Of a DNA stretch of 64,000 bases, positions 22,532 to 34,084 are shown piece after piece. Where the stretch lies: the NCBI GenBank assembly GCA_034190875.2, contig CM067351.1, forward strand, positions 3,025,510 through 3,089,509, read 5' to 3'. Positions within the stretch are counted from its first letter, which is position 1; each line of letters begins with the position of its first letter. A program made the translations under genes and the position numbers. This stretch comes from Urechis unicinctus (taxonomy: Eukaryota > Annelida > Polychaeta > Xenopneusta > Urechidae). The notes beneath the pieces were generated by a model. It did not search any database and was not told the origin of the DNA. It was given only the letters and a program-made list of their open reading frames with translations.

Positions 22532-24460
22532 TTAATTGACTGTTTTATAGGCGCTCAAAATATTCATGAAACTTATGTAGTCATTCGGACCGATACCACG
22601 ATTTTTTGACCTGAGGTAAGGACAAACGCGGCGCCGATCTCGTTTGGACAGGGCTGTTTTTGGGCCGTTTGGTAGTCTCATGTAAATGACCACTGTCAAC
22701 AAACGATGCAATGATACATTTTGTTCTTTTAATATATCGAGACAATAAAAAAGTTGTCGATTGTACCGCTTAAACACCGGATAACTCTCCGAAACTCGAA
22801 TAACTTTTAGATTATTCCCAGATCCCGAGAAACAGTGGAGGTGAATCCGCCGCTCTCTGGGCACCTGACCAAGCAGCTGATACAGGACACAGCAATATGC
22901 CTCTGTGTCGTCATCTCCCTTCATTCCCCGGATGTGCAAAACCAGCACATGCCGGGGCTCCAGGAGGGATAGCACGTAGAGTAGGGCATGTTGCTGTGTC
23001 CCCCATTTAGCAGGGAGGACTGAATGGTCTACGCCAACCTCCCAAAGGCCGACAACTTCGGACCGTTTGAGAAAGCTGGACATCACCTGCATTTGGTCCG
23101 ATGTTAACTTCTCTGCGTGCTTGGGGTGGAGACCAATCGCGACCCTGTCTTTTTGCTGCCCCAGGTCGATAATTATATCGACACTGGGATAAGTGGCATG
23201 GTCGCAATAGTTGGCCACAGCACCCCCCCACGACAGCGATTGCAGACTGGGGTTTGGCAGTGATGAACAACTTACGTGGCCCAGAATTCCGTGAAAGGCC
23301 CAGAGAAGTCAGGGCCCTGTCCATGTGGAAATGGGAATCGAAGGCCATGGGTAGCTGAGGGTCCGGTTTAGCAGACTTCTGCCCCGCCCCGCTCCCCACG
23401 ATCCTACCACAGTAGAAGGTAAGCAGGCTTGAGAAATTACAATATTGGCCACAGCACCCCCAACCACGACAGCAAAGGCAGACTAGGGTATGGCAGCCAT
23501 GAACAACTTACGTGGCCCGGAATTCTGTGGAATGCCTAGGGAAGTCAGGGCCCTGTCCATGTGGAAGTGGGAATCGAAGGCCACGGATAGCTGAGGTTCC
23601 GGTTTAGCAGACGTCTGTCCCGCTCCGCTCCCCTCGATCCTATCACAAGGTTCAGGCCGACGCCCTAGGTCCCAGACGAGCTCCCTCTCATTGGATCCGA
23701 GCTGAGACAACAGTGACTTCGAAGGTTGCCAGTGGAGGAGGACCGCGGGCGAATTTGGGGGCCTTAGACAGAAGCTATGAGGAACCGGATCCTCATGGAC
23801 CCGACAGAACTCCCGCATTGCTTCCTTCAATAATCCTGTGGGTTCCCTCACGCTTTGGCATCCCAAACCGCCTAACCCCTCTGCGAAGTTTTTAAGTCTC
23901 GGCCCGGTCCAAGCATGTAGTTGGCGATTACATAGAGGACAGACAATCGCTGCCTTGTCACATCCAGGTGGTCTAGGCCTTCATTGAAAACCTCCAGGAC
24001 TTGCGTCGTCGGAGACCCGGACGAATCCCCACATCCAGGAATGGGACATCTAGGTGTGTACTTCCCCTTGCGGCCGTCCATGTTCCCTCGGAGCGTCCCG
24101 CCTACAGCCCCCTGGGACCCACCCTGCACAACCTGGGGTCGTGAGTTGGCTGTTGATTGGGGGGTAGGGGTCGTTGCCGATGGTCATGGGCTTATGTGCC
24201 TCCCTCGGCTTGGATGACCCTGCAACCCCCGTTTGCCGCTTGACAGGCAACGTGATTGTCAGTACTTGCACTGCAGTTGCCTGCGCGGCTGGCTGTTTTC
24301 GACCACGTGCCTTTGCCTTCCTTGCACCTCGGAATCTCCTACCCGCCCGCTTGGTCTTATCTTTGGAAGGGGGCCTTACATTTGAAGCAGCCAAAGCATC
24401 GGCGACGCCTGAGCCTTCGATACATTCCACCCCTCTACGTAGAGGACATGAAGGCCCCAT
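22532..24460 (-). CDS. TatD-domain protein with long N-terminal region (broken)
   Basis: Minus-strand coding DNA of about 1.9 kb without obvious introns. Order from the N-terminus: a basic linker (KDKTKRAGRRFRGARKAKAR, ending near 24,050); a small Cys-rich block CPIPGCGDSSG (about 24,040); a helical region with LLKEAMREFCRV and PPNSPAVLLHW; then the TatD fold. Visible TatD landmarks are the metal-binding FDSHFHMDR, VAIGLHPKHA, GLWEVGVDH, VLVLHIRGM and IHLHCFSGS. These match the His-X-His, Glu and two His ligands of TatD metal-dependent nucleases; the final Asp motif is not recognisable. The unit holding DSHFHMDR occurs twice, from a 250-bp duplication. The reading is spread over more than one frame, so this copy is probably inactive. 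Its place just 3' of a Ty3-type gag-protease fossil may mean it travelled with an element, or simply lies next to one. Confidence 0.7.
23205..23650. repeat. Direct tandem duplication inside the TatD gene
   Basis: 23,210-23,405 and 23,451-23,647 are close copies. Both hold GGGCCCTGTCCATGTGGAA, GGGAATCGAAGGCCA and ACAACTTACGTGGCCC. Each encodes the HFHMDR metal-binding segment on the minus strand. Confidence 0.9.
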
Positions 24461-25399
24461 ACCAGTGGCAGGGGTAGGGTTACTAAGCGGGGAACCTGGA
24501 AGATTTGAAATCCTCCCCCCTACCTAACAATTGACCCAGGATGGATACAGGTTCGGAATCTGAGCATTCCTCTGTATGTTCCAGCTCGATTGACGACGTT
24601 GTCGCCTCTGCTCCAGTGCCACCCATAGCAGGGGGTGACCTTTTTCCAGAGGCTCCAAACATGGGCACTAAGCCTGGCCCGGCTGAGTCAGGGTGGCTGC
24701 GGCCCATGCTCCTCCCTGAACTAGCTACACTTGATTTACAGCGCCCACATTCAACTCCACCGGTCCCACAACGAATCCGGCCAAAGCCATGTCTCTACCA
24801 ACCTGACATCCCTGACCTCTCGCGGCTGTAGGCTTACCTGGCGGAAAACACGGTCAGACATAATCGTGGCTTCTTTAGCGGTATCGACTACGGAATCTAC
24901 AGTCATACAACCGATCTGCACAGGCAGGGTAAACTGAGACGCGGATAGGAGTTGGCACACCTAAATGCTTTCATTGTGCACCTGATTGGTCACCGTACTA
25001 CTGGCCAACTCTGTCGCCGGTCCCCCCAACCCGTTGTGCATCATGAGGTCCCCTGTAGTTGGCCAATGGTCTCGATTGTGGTGACCCAATGGATTGAGGA
25101 GCCGAGTCTGCTTCTTTTTTCAACTTGGGTAAGAGGGGGTATTCGGGGTGGGATGGACATTTCTGTGGCGCCAGATGAGCCACCTTTTGCTCGACCTCTT
25201 TGCCCTTGACCCTTTCGTGCCGCACTACCTACACCGGCAGTGCTGACATTCTGGAGAGATACACGAATCCCTATCCTAGGCCCCGTACCAGCCAGAACCT
25301 AACCCCAGGCTCTACCTCTCACAACACCACAACAACCCCATTCAGCCCCACAACCCACACAGACCAGAGTCATTAATGGTGAGGGGATCGACTGTCCAC

Positions 25400-25640
25400 C
25401 AAACGACTAATGTGTTAGTCAATTTGACTAAAGCAGTTAGTCAAATATTGATTAGTCAAAATGACTAATCTACCTAGTCAAGTAAAGAGTAGTCAAAAAC
25501 GACTAATCCATTGGTCACTATGACTATCTTATTATTCACACTGACTACAGCATGAGTAATGACTATTGTACTAAGTCAGACTGACTAGAAGATTTGGTCA
25601 GTTTGACTATGATTGAATGTCAGTTAGACTATGTTTGAAG
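25400..25640. repeat. Array of TTAGTCA/TGACTAA boxes
   Basis: At least fifteen TAGTCA or TGACTA boxes in both orientations, spaced mostly 10 to 20 bases apart, including the palindrome TTAGTCAATTTGACTAA. The order is irregular, so it is not a simple satellite. It starts about 120 bases past the poly(A) signal of the SAMD3-like gene. Confidence 0.9.
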
Positions 25641-25760
25641 GTCATGCTTAAAATACCTCATACACCCTGAACAAATACAAATTTATTTGACCAAATAAGT
25701 CCTACTGCTTATAAGTTTGTATAAGCAAGTCAGACAGAATTGTATGCAAAACAAGAACAT

Positions 25761-25766
25761 TTTATT
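25761..25766 (-). terminator. AATAAA poly(A) signal of the SAMD3-like gene
   Basis: A canonical AATAAA on the minus strand, 13 bases past the TAA stop at 25,780-25,782. The tight spacing supports a true 3' end. Confidence 0.6.
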
Positions 25767-25779
25767 TCATTCAATCACA

Positions 25780-27278
25780 TTAATACATAGCCTTGTTAAT
25801 GCTAGCTGTGATACAAAGGCATTTGGCATCAATAGGGTCTTTAACCTCATCATCAATGGCAAGCATAACTTTCTGGACATAGCGAGAAAGTTTGTTTGGC
25901 AGAGTTGGGGCATGGTACATAAAAGACATAAATTGCAGCCATTGGCATGGCCATGGCTTCTGTTACGTCCACCGCTTCTCCAACAATGTACACATGTATT
26001 TCAGCATCCATCAATTCTCCCTCATACAGCAGCAAAGGAGGCAGGCTGTTTATGCTGGTGTCGTGCTGTGTTGCAACATTCTAAAACACATAGGTGACTT
26101 ATTGTTGAGCCATAGCTCTCATTAGAAATAGTACAAGGTCCACAAATCCTGCCTGAATGAAAGAATGTTATTATTAAAAAGAGACATTGTTACAATCATT
26201 GTTTACCTAGTCATTATTAAGCTTGATAATAATACATGATGAAATATAAACCAAAAAATACCTTGAGTGTGCCTTCAAGGATAAAGGATTTTTCCTTGAA
26301 AAGTATTGGCAGACCGGTGATAACTATAGCTGCATGGGCCACTGAGAGATGGCAATGACACAGACAAAATGGGGTAGATATTGGAATCCATGTTGTAAAG
26401 CAACATCAAGTTTAGTATATGATCGAACCATAGTAAAAATAACTAAATAAATAGTAAGAAAATGACACTATTGTAGCTACCAGAAACCTGAAGCACAATA
26501 TGTGGCATTTATTTGGTTGGTAGATGTTGAATATGGTAAACTGGGATTCTTTTCCTGCTCTCTCTACTTGGTCCCTTAACAGGTTCATTCTCGACATCAT
26601 CTCCTTCAGTCTAAAACGGCATATTTTTTGCCGCCTAAGAAGTTCAATAATGCCCCACCCAAAGCGATGGAGACTAGACAGAAGGAGCTTGCCAATGTTG
26701 CCACTCTCTACCTTAGGCCCCAGTCTAGTAAATTCTGCATACAGCTGCGACCAACAAAGCCTTAACAGTCATTAATTAATTAATGATTCAGTGCAATTAT
26801 ACAACGGGAAATCAGTTAATAAAATATAGACTTCAAACACTATGATACTATTCAAAATCACATATGCTTGTAATAAAATATGGCCCATGTATAATATCTC
26901 ACCCCTGCTCTTCCCTGCAACCATGGGTGTTGCTCAGTGCACTGAGACACTGGCATTCCGTCTCGCACAATCTGACTACGTCGCAAAGACATAGTTATGC
27001 GCATCTTCTCAGCTACCTTGTTTTTGTCAACAGCCCCTCTCTCCTTTCCAAACTCTTTCTGGAGCCACTTCCTGTGGGCCACAATGGTAGAATCGTCTTC
27101 ACTTTCAGGCTGCTGGGGAAGGTAGTTTCGAGGCACCAAGTCCTCTTTGAAGCCTCAATGCAGGAATCTAGTGATGGCTTCTTTTTAGGTCACTTGTGGG
27201 CCTGCACCTCTTCCAAATCCATTCCGATTCCTTTTCTGGAATTGCACAATTGTGCTGGATGCTGTTCCGCCAACATTT
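25780..27278 (-). CDS. SAMD3-like protein, three exons (C-terminal region)
   Basis: Exons 27278-26903, 26744-26481 and 26080-25780 have GT-AG ends (donors GTGAGA and GTAGCT; acceptors TTTACAG, GGTCGCAG, TGTTTTAG) and join in phase 0. Exon 1 carries the VAEKMRITMSLRRSQIV and HPWLQG segment. Exon 2 reads LYAEFTRLG and FGWGIIELLRRQ. Exon 3 has LPPLLLYEGELMDAEIHVYI, then IYVFYVPCP and LSRYVQKVMLAIDDEVKD. This order is that of the region after the SAM domain in the SAMD3-like proteins of fish and invertebrates; their function is not established. Odd points are an in-frame TGA after EEVQAHK (about 27,190), one base missing at a GG run near 27,152, and one extra base in a CCCC run near 25,905. The last two fit homopolymer errors; the TGA suggests a pseudogene or a missed intron. 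Any SAM-domain exon is not in view. Confidence 0.65.
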
Positions 27279-28449
27279 CTGTAAACAATGATCCTCATTG
27301 ATAAACATTTCACTCTTAAATATTCTCAAAACTTTTAACTGTCTCTAACTTTCCTTTACATATTAGTGTACACACGTTTAAGTTACTAAAGAATTACTAA
27401 GGAACATTAAATATACCAGTGTTAATTATACTTATAGTAATGCTGAAACATAGATAAATAATGTCCATGGGCATTTCCGACTTGGTCCCCTGGGGAGTTC
27501 TGGGACTCCCTCCTCTCGGGCCATTGGGCATTCCCTTTTGAAGTGCTCCTGTTTCCAACAACGACAACAGGACACAACTTCGCTTTTGGGTGACTTGTAG
27601 TTGGGGGGGGGACTTAAGATAACCTTGGGTGCCCCTGGATCTTTCAACTTTTGCATGGCCCTAGAGTCAGAACCTCGCGCTGCAATTGGTTCATCATGCG
27701 CGTGAGGTTCTATACTTTGCTGGATTCACTAGGGCCAGTGACCGCTGAAACCCTAGGGGGTACCCCTTCCTCTTCCCTTCCCCGCTTCCGGGACTGCTTA
27801 CCGAAGCATGTCTGGTTCTGTTGTTGGTAACCTTTACCAGGTCTATTGCTTTGCGGAGGGTTTGAGGGTGCCGCAAAGAGTGAGGTGCGCCGCATCTCGG
27901 GATGCTCAGTATATCGGAGATCCGCGTTACCTCTCGCACTCCCGACAAATGGCACTGACGGAGGTGTGAAAGGCAAAAGTCTCTTTGGGAACCGCATAAT
28001 CTTCATGGAACAGGCATCCCAGGGTCGGTTCACCGGCGGGGTGGGGAGCTGCCTACGGGGGAGGGGACGATATTATACCCACATTCCCCTAGGGCTGGCA
28101 ACAGGATGGCGGTAAGGGTCCCAAGAACCGCAGCGTGAGGTGGACGGAGTCCTTTCTGACCATGAAAACCGAGAGGAATGCGGGGCAGAGGCACAACGCC
28201 CGTCGCCCCCACCTGCGGGCACGTCACGGCGGTAGTAGCCCCGGAAATCTCCGACCCCATGAAGCAAAGCGCCGCTGCAAGCCCCAGAGATCCCCCGACT
28301 GGGAGGTAGGCGAGACCGCGTCGACACCCGCCAGGCCAGAAGACCCCAAGTTCAACTTGAATTTCGCCGACACTCGCCGATTTTTTAGTAGGCTTCGTTA
28401 TTGAAGGCTTGCAGTCTAGACGGCTGGGCAACAAGTGGCCGAACACTTG

Positions 28450-29600
28450 TTGCTGCGTTGCCGCCTCAAAGGCCCGGGCGGTCCAGGGAGAGGTGATTTA
28501 CTCCTCATGGGTGTCATACGCTTTAATGCAACGCCGTCACGTTAACGGCATTGGAGCGCAGCGGTGACGTAAGTTACCACAACATAAAGGAGACTCACCT
28601 CAACACATCCGTATGATTATCTCTTCTGTGGGACTAAGAATTAAATGGTACGGTTAATTTAAAGACACCATGTATCCAGCTTATTTTCCCAGAGAAATCT
28701 CTCAACGCCATATAGCTTCGGCGTCATGGCAACAATCCGCGTCCTTGGGAGATTTCATATTGCGACTTTGTCAAAGGTTGGCGAGTCTAAGTAGGTCGCG
28801 TTTTTTTAAGTTAGTCGATATAGAATTAACCTGATTTACAAATTCAATTGGACTGTTGTAGTCATTTGCACGATTAACAGCCATTTGGCGTGTGTGAGTG
28901 AAACTGTTGCCATGCTTAAATTACTTTTTAAATAATCTATGTCATACCGTTGAATCTATCAACCCTGCTTTTTGGAACATCCCAATGAACTATTTGACCT
29001 GCATCGTTTGGGAAACTCACCTCTTCTCTCCATCCCGTATTTTTTAACAAATACGGAACAACTATGTCATGATACTCAGAATACAACAAAGCGGGTGTGT
29101 TATTTGAGGAGCTATTCTTACTATGTAAGTTCGGAGGTCTTAGCGGACTGGATGGGCGGGCGCATGGGCGCGTGTCTCTCAGACCGCGTGAGCAGCTTTT
29201 GAGTGGGGAACAGCATAATAACGCTGGTGGTGGTTATGTGATATCAATGGCTATAAGTGAGTGGCAGTTTCCCAATATTAGAATTTAGAGGGGTTATGAA
29301 TAAGTGTGCAAACATTCGTCGATTCTATGAAATCAATAATACTATCACTTACGCTTCCAACTGTAATGGTAGGTTGGGGATAAGAGTTACTTTTGAATCA
29401 ACATGACACTTTTAGCAGCAAATAAACACATAACCCATTTTATACCATATATGGTGCATACATGACTCATCGATAAGGAAATGATCAAGAATATATATAG
29501 TGATAATTCCATATACATCTATATCAGCACTGCCATCAAGGTAAAATGGAACATATTAATTGTTATTAAATAGCTCAGTTTACATATACTTGTTATGTTC
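28450..29600. other. No supported gene; one weak exon candidate
   Basis: Mostly unassigned sequence. On the minus strand 29,074-29,021 is an 18-codon open segment (YHDIVVPYLLKNTGWREE) between a plausible acceptor and the donor GTGAGTTT. Nothing nearby continues it in phase, so I leave it as a possibility. Confidence 0.25.
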
Positions 29601-29775
29601 CATCCTATCTGCTTAAACAATTTACTCGTTCTAGTTTGCAATTAGAATGAGCTACACAATGATGCAAATTGTATAAAAGTCCGACCCTCCGAACATTTTG
29701 GTTTAACGCATTTTTTACGCTGACGATTGAAAATAAAGATTGCGACCTGTATCGCGCATCAAAATGTTGTTTACA

Positions 29776-29803
29776 AACATACATACATACATACATACAT
29801 ACG
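29776..29803. repeat. CATA tetranucleotide microsatellite
   Basis: Six or seven ACAT units. Confidence 0.95.
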
Positions 29804-30091
29804 TTATGACAAACGCGACTAACCAACATAACTTGACTGCACCTAGCTAAAGTAATGTACCTCAAACTTTGACTAGATTCCATTTATATGTCAAATTGAG
29901 TATACTACACAATATATCCAATCTATCGAACCAGCGTTGTCATGATTTAGATCAATCACAAAATGTCACAGTGGACGATATTAGAAAGCCAAGGCTAAGA
30001 ACCCACTTTAGCGACATTATATACTTTTCTTGCTATCATCTGGTTGACCTGGGTCTAAGTGTCTTAAATAAGGCTATAATATATTCAAGAG

Positions 30092-30409
30092 TTGTGGTTA
30101 TTGCTTACCAAATCGCAAGATATTCTTGGCCCGCAACGCAACTTCATCTCAAAGCACGAGGTGCCTTACGAATTATCCGACAAGCCGAAGCATTTCGGTT
30201 TTCTGGGCGAATATATATCATTGGAAAACGTCGAGACCAAATATATATATTTTTTATTCCCTCTATCGAATGTCACGTGTGTAGAATATATTTGTGAAGG
30301 AAGTTATTCTAAGCAATATATCAGAAGTTGGGAAAATGATATATCGGATAATAACGTGAAACAAGCTGTAAATGCAGAGTACCAAAATGGTCGTCAGTCC
30401 AATATATAA
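30092..30409 (+). CDS. Coding-like segment, unidentified
   Basis: An open frame of about 105 codons contains KHEVPYELSDKPKHFGFLGE, YISLENVETKYIYFLFPL and CEGSYSKQYIRSWENDI before a TAA stop. The first half has codon use like real protein; the AT-rich second half is less convincing. No acceptor, signal peptide or family was recognised. It could be a terminal exon. Confidence 0.3.
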   Translation: MWLLLTKSQDILGPQRNFISKHEVPYELSDKPKHFGFLGEYISLENVETKYIYFLFPLSNVTCVEYICEGSYSKQYIRSWENDISDNNVKQAVNAEYQNGRQSNI

Positions 30410-30539
30410 AAATTTTTCAAACGTTCCAAACTACCACCTGCGCGATGCAAGGGTTTAAGTCTTGCAATGGATGAATGTGAATGGAGATAATAATTTACCA
30501 GGTAACACAAATTTAAAATAAAAATTTGCAGAACAAAGC

Positions 30540-30749
<210 letters not shown>

Positions 30750-30869
30750 CATATTATCGTTGATGAAAATGGAAATTATATCTTGTGTTATTAATAGCAT
30801 GATGGATATAATTCTCAGATTTTATTTATTCGCGATATGAGCAAAGTTACATTATATATTGCTAGGGGC

Positions 30870-31060
30870 ATGTATATCTATATCCGACCTCGTCTATTGT
30901 TAAATGGCTGCATGATCCGTTGGTCCGGGCTAGGCCTCTGTGAAAAAGGAAACAAATACTAGCTAGCTCTATTTAGCGAGAGATGTACATCAATGGTGCA
31001 AAGACATAACACGCTAATGCTGATTATATGAATGCTAATCTTAGACAATATATTACTTCT
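30870..31060. repeat. Short dispersed repeat, copy 1
   Basis: Shares CCTCG(T/C)CTATTG, then GATCCGT and GCCTCTSTGAAA, with 50,095-50,185. The 50.1 kb copy contains a tRNA-like A box (see that entry), so this may be a degraded SINE. Confidence 0.45.
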
Positions 31061-31839
31061 GATAAACCGCCTACGACAGGACGCTGGAATCTCCCATATT
31101 CTAGAAATAAATGCAATGTAAATGTATCCTACTGATTATGCCTCATTCAGAAAGTCATTTCTATCCATCAAATTTGACAGCAAACTCAACGCTTGGAAAG
31201 AAAAAAATCGAGGTACACACTAGAACTGTGCCTGTCCGTCGGTCAAGGTCACGAGATTACTATTCAAGCTATCAGTGAAGTCATCAATATATGTTGAAAA
31301 CTCTCATACGCGATATGTATTAAGAATAGATTAATTTCATGATGATTTTTGTGGTATAGATTCTCCAATGAACTCCCTATCCTCATTTTGTGCACTTATC
31401 AAATATACATACTAACAACATTTAGACACCGAATAGGCTACTGACTGCGAGGCCGTGTTCTCTGAGTTCGATGCGCACACATATATAGCCTCGAATTACA
31501 AAATACTCAGCAACAGTGTTTATTATACCTTGTGCTCGGAGTACAAATGTGTTCTATATTTACGCACTTCATAAGTCCATACACGCGCATTATAACCAAG
31601 AAAGTACGGACGATGGATAACATGACAAATGTGGTGAAGAAGAGAAATTTGAATCGACATAGATTGCCGATAAAGAATTTACTATTTAGATACGAGTATA
31701 TCTTAACGCATGACCAACTGTAATCTGCCACCAGGTACGTCATACACGAGCAGGTTCGTGGTAAAACAACCGGAGAGCGATGCATTACTTAATGGAAATT
31801 CATTGCATAAATGAGCAATGACGATGCGATAGCTCGTTC

Positions 31840-32990
31840 AGATTGTATTGTGTTTCCGGGGCGTCCATGGCATGTGGACGTGATCATCAATCTGGGCGCA
31901 GCAAAATCCATCTTGTAGAAATATTGATATATGTCAAGCGGGGATCGGGTGTATCGCTTTAGTGTTATAAATGTTTGGATTTTCTCAAGAGGCGAACGCT
32001 CTTCGAGTTGTGTGTTAACACTGAAAACTGTCCGTTGGTTTAAACTCGCCAGGGATATTGCATCATTACCACTCAAACCAAGTGGTGACACGTCACATCA
32101 TGCACACAGACTCCTAACAATTCCTAATCACTGACATCGTCACCAATAAACGGTGTCGGCAGATGTTGCGATGGAAGCAATAGAAGAACCTCAGTTACCA
32201 ATGAGGAAGCATAGCCTACGTCAACTATGATCTGCGATAACTATAATTTACATCAACCACAGTACCCCGGTGTTATATACATAAATATATACTTCTGATA
32301 TATTATTTGATCTATCTCTTACAAAGACAGCCAGCTGCGCATAAAAAGACACCCGTTGTAACGGAAGTTTGTGTTCTAGATATCGCGGATAATCTAGCGT
32401 AATCAGCAGGTTCCCAATGGCTATTGTGAGTGTCGAAGTACCGTCAGTCATTATATGAATCAAGTGTTGTGAAAACTCCAGTATCGATAATTATCTCGAT
32501 TAAGCCAAGTTTCAGGGTGGCCATCACCGATGTTCTTCACAGCACCATGACTATCGGCCAGTTATTACCTTGACCAGCAACCTGATTCGCTTTGACTAAG
32601 ACGGATTTGTCATGCATGCATCTTTTTAACGTGTAATGATTATTGTTTGTTAATATTCACCTCACCTTGACAACTCATCGACACAGCAACATTGTTCTGG
32701 GCATTGACAATGACGACACAAAAGTCAAGAAAGAACGGTAAATTACCAATTAGTAATTGTTCGTGAAGCACATCATCGTCAATCAGTCATGGCTGCTTAG
32801 AATCATTTCTGAAAACATATTTCGAACGAGACAAATGATCTACCAAGTTCTGGGCCACGTTCACCTGTTGCATGATTACATTTGTGTCCGCTAAATGGAT
32901 ATATCTCATACACCATTTACAGCACTGAGGAGCTGCTGATATTGCGAGCCAATATAGCTCAAAAGCCATCATGTGTGGTTCACAAGACCA
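31840..32990. repeat. Repeat family B, copy 1
   Basis: 32,310-32,760 matches 40,325-40,775 in order: CAAAGACAG, then ACCCGTTGT, GATAATC, TGAACC/TGAATCAAGTGTT, ATCGATA, TTCACA(G/A)(C/G)ACC, ATTCGCT and GGGCATTGACAAT. Ahead of it, GTRTTTCCGGGGRC with TGGCATG at 31,850 matches 37,983. No coding frame is shared. No gene is supported in 31,060-33,160. Confidence 0.6.
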
Positions 32991-33159
32991 TTACCCACAT
33001 GTCGTTAATGAATAAGACGTACCCCAAATGAATACCAAGGGGGGAAGTTACGCAAACGGGTCTGGGTATAACACTGAAGAGCGGGGTCAGTAGCATTATA
33101 CAAGACGTTTCATGGATCCACAGATTTAGTCAAACCAGTTAGTCAGGTGAATTAATATT

Positions 33160-33510
33160 GGTATAAGTGACTCCCTCGGAACTGACACAGATTCTTTGCC
33201 GGCGGTAACACTAGTCGATTTATCGAAGTAATAAAGCCCTATTCGTAGTATGGCGGCTGAATATAACAGGAACGTAATTATTATTGATTGGGAACCATTC
33301 TTTGGTCGACATTTCAGGTTCATTTCATCAAACACCATCGAAATCCTGGTATTGGTAACCATTCACAGACTGATTCCCTAATATTGGCATCCGTGAAGAA
33401 ACCAATTAACACCCCGGCCGTTTGATAACATTTGTAAAGTCTCGCAACTGATCATTTGTTGAGACAGTATATATAAATAAAATATTACACGTGGCACATA
33501 CTTCAATATA
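33160..33510. repeat. Repeat family A, partial copy
   Basis: Matches 3,900-4,140: AACGTAATT(T)ATTATTG, then TTTCATCAAACACCATCG, TAAAGTC, TGATNATTTG and AAATNTTACAC. It lies 300 bases upstream of the exon at 33,809. Confidence 0.65.
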
Positions 33511-33808
33511 TGAGTTACTTTCGAATGCATTGCTACTGGACCCTATCGCAACGTATTTGCATATTTCAGCCAACTAATGTTGTTTTCACGTCGTTAATTT
33601 TGATAGATAAGTCGGCGATCGTTTGGCTTTCCCGCTTCGTAGAAAAATTAGGTTTCCAATCGAATCAGTTTATTTGGGCCAGAACGGAATCAAAATGTGA
33701 TTAGTACTCAATCGCCAACTTTGAGTAAGCAATTTCATTAATGTGTGTGGTGTGCCAAATTATCAATATCAACTTTTGTTTCCGTCGATATGGTTTGTAA
33801 TTTTGCAG

Positions 33809-34079
33809 GAAGACATTTTCTCCTCTCGCCACGAGGAGTTCGTCCTATGCAGGTGCCAGTTTGATCTCAAGGACCATGCGCCGGCTTGTTGGTAGTGTGC
33901 CTGCACCAGTATGTCCCGCGGATCAGTATTAATGAGACAGCCACAGAGAAAATGAAACTATTACATGAACCACCCGAGTCCTACTGCTCTGTTGGTGGGG
34001 TGACATTGGGCATACGACTTGGATTCGAGTTGGAAGTGTTTGCCCACATTACCTCAATAAAAAACCATACACGTTATTT
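33809..34079 (+). CDS. Candidate exon A, paralogue of the 44.7 kb exon; weakly T-box-like
   Basis: Excellent acceptor (TTTGTAATTTTGCAG) and donor (TATTT before GTAAGTAG). It reads EDIFSSRHEEFVLCRCQFDL, then after a one-base deficit at a GG run near 33,878, LVVCLHQYVPRISINETATE, KLLHEPPESYCSVGGVTLGI and LEVFAHITSIKNHTRY. The exon leaves with two bases of a codon. LHQYVPRISI followed further on by FAHITSIKN recalls the order LHKYxPRxHI and FxAVTAYQN of T-box DNA-binding domains, which also carry an intron soon after that point. Identity is low and the linking residues differ, so T-box membership is only a suggestion. The exon at 44,724 shares the layout. Confidence 0.4.
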
Positions 34080-34084
34080 GTAAG

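Larger units (their letters stand above)
24750..28400 (-). mobile_element. Ty3-type retroelement fossil: gag, zinc knuckle, protease
   Basis: Reading on the minus strand: a gag-like C-terminal block (LRHPQTLRKAIDLV) near 27,860, a CX2CX4HX4C zinc knuckle CCRCWKQEHFKREC near 27,570, and an aspartic protease block VQIGCMTVDSVVDTAKEATI with SDRVF near 24,890. The DTA form of the protease motif is seen in animal Ty3 lineages. About 2 kb holding a SAMD3-like gene separates knuckle and protease, although in the family these lie within a few hundred bases. No RT or integrase follows and terminal repeats were not found. It is an old, broken copy. Confidence 0.65.

Noticed and set aside
24256-24831. 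Plus-strand frames opposite the TatD and Ty3 region
   Set aside because: They are shadows of the GC-richer minus-strand coding sequence.
28599-28627. 28-base microexon between a strong acceptor and GTGAGTCT
   Set aside because: Too short to support alone and out of phase with the nearest candidate exon.
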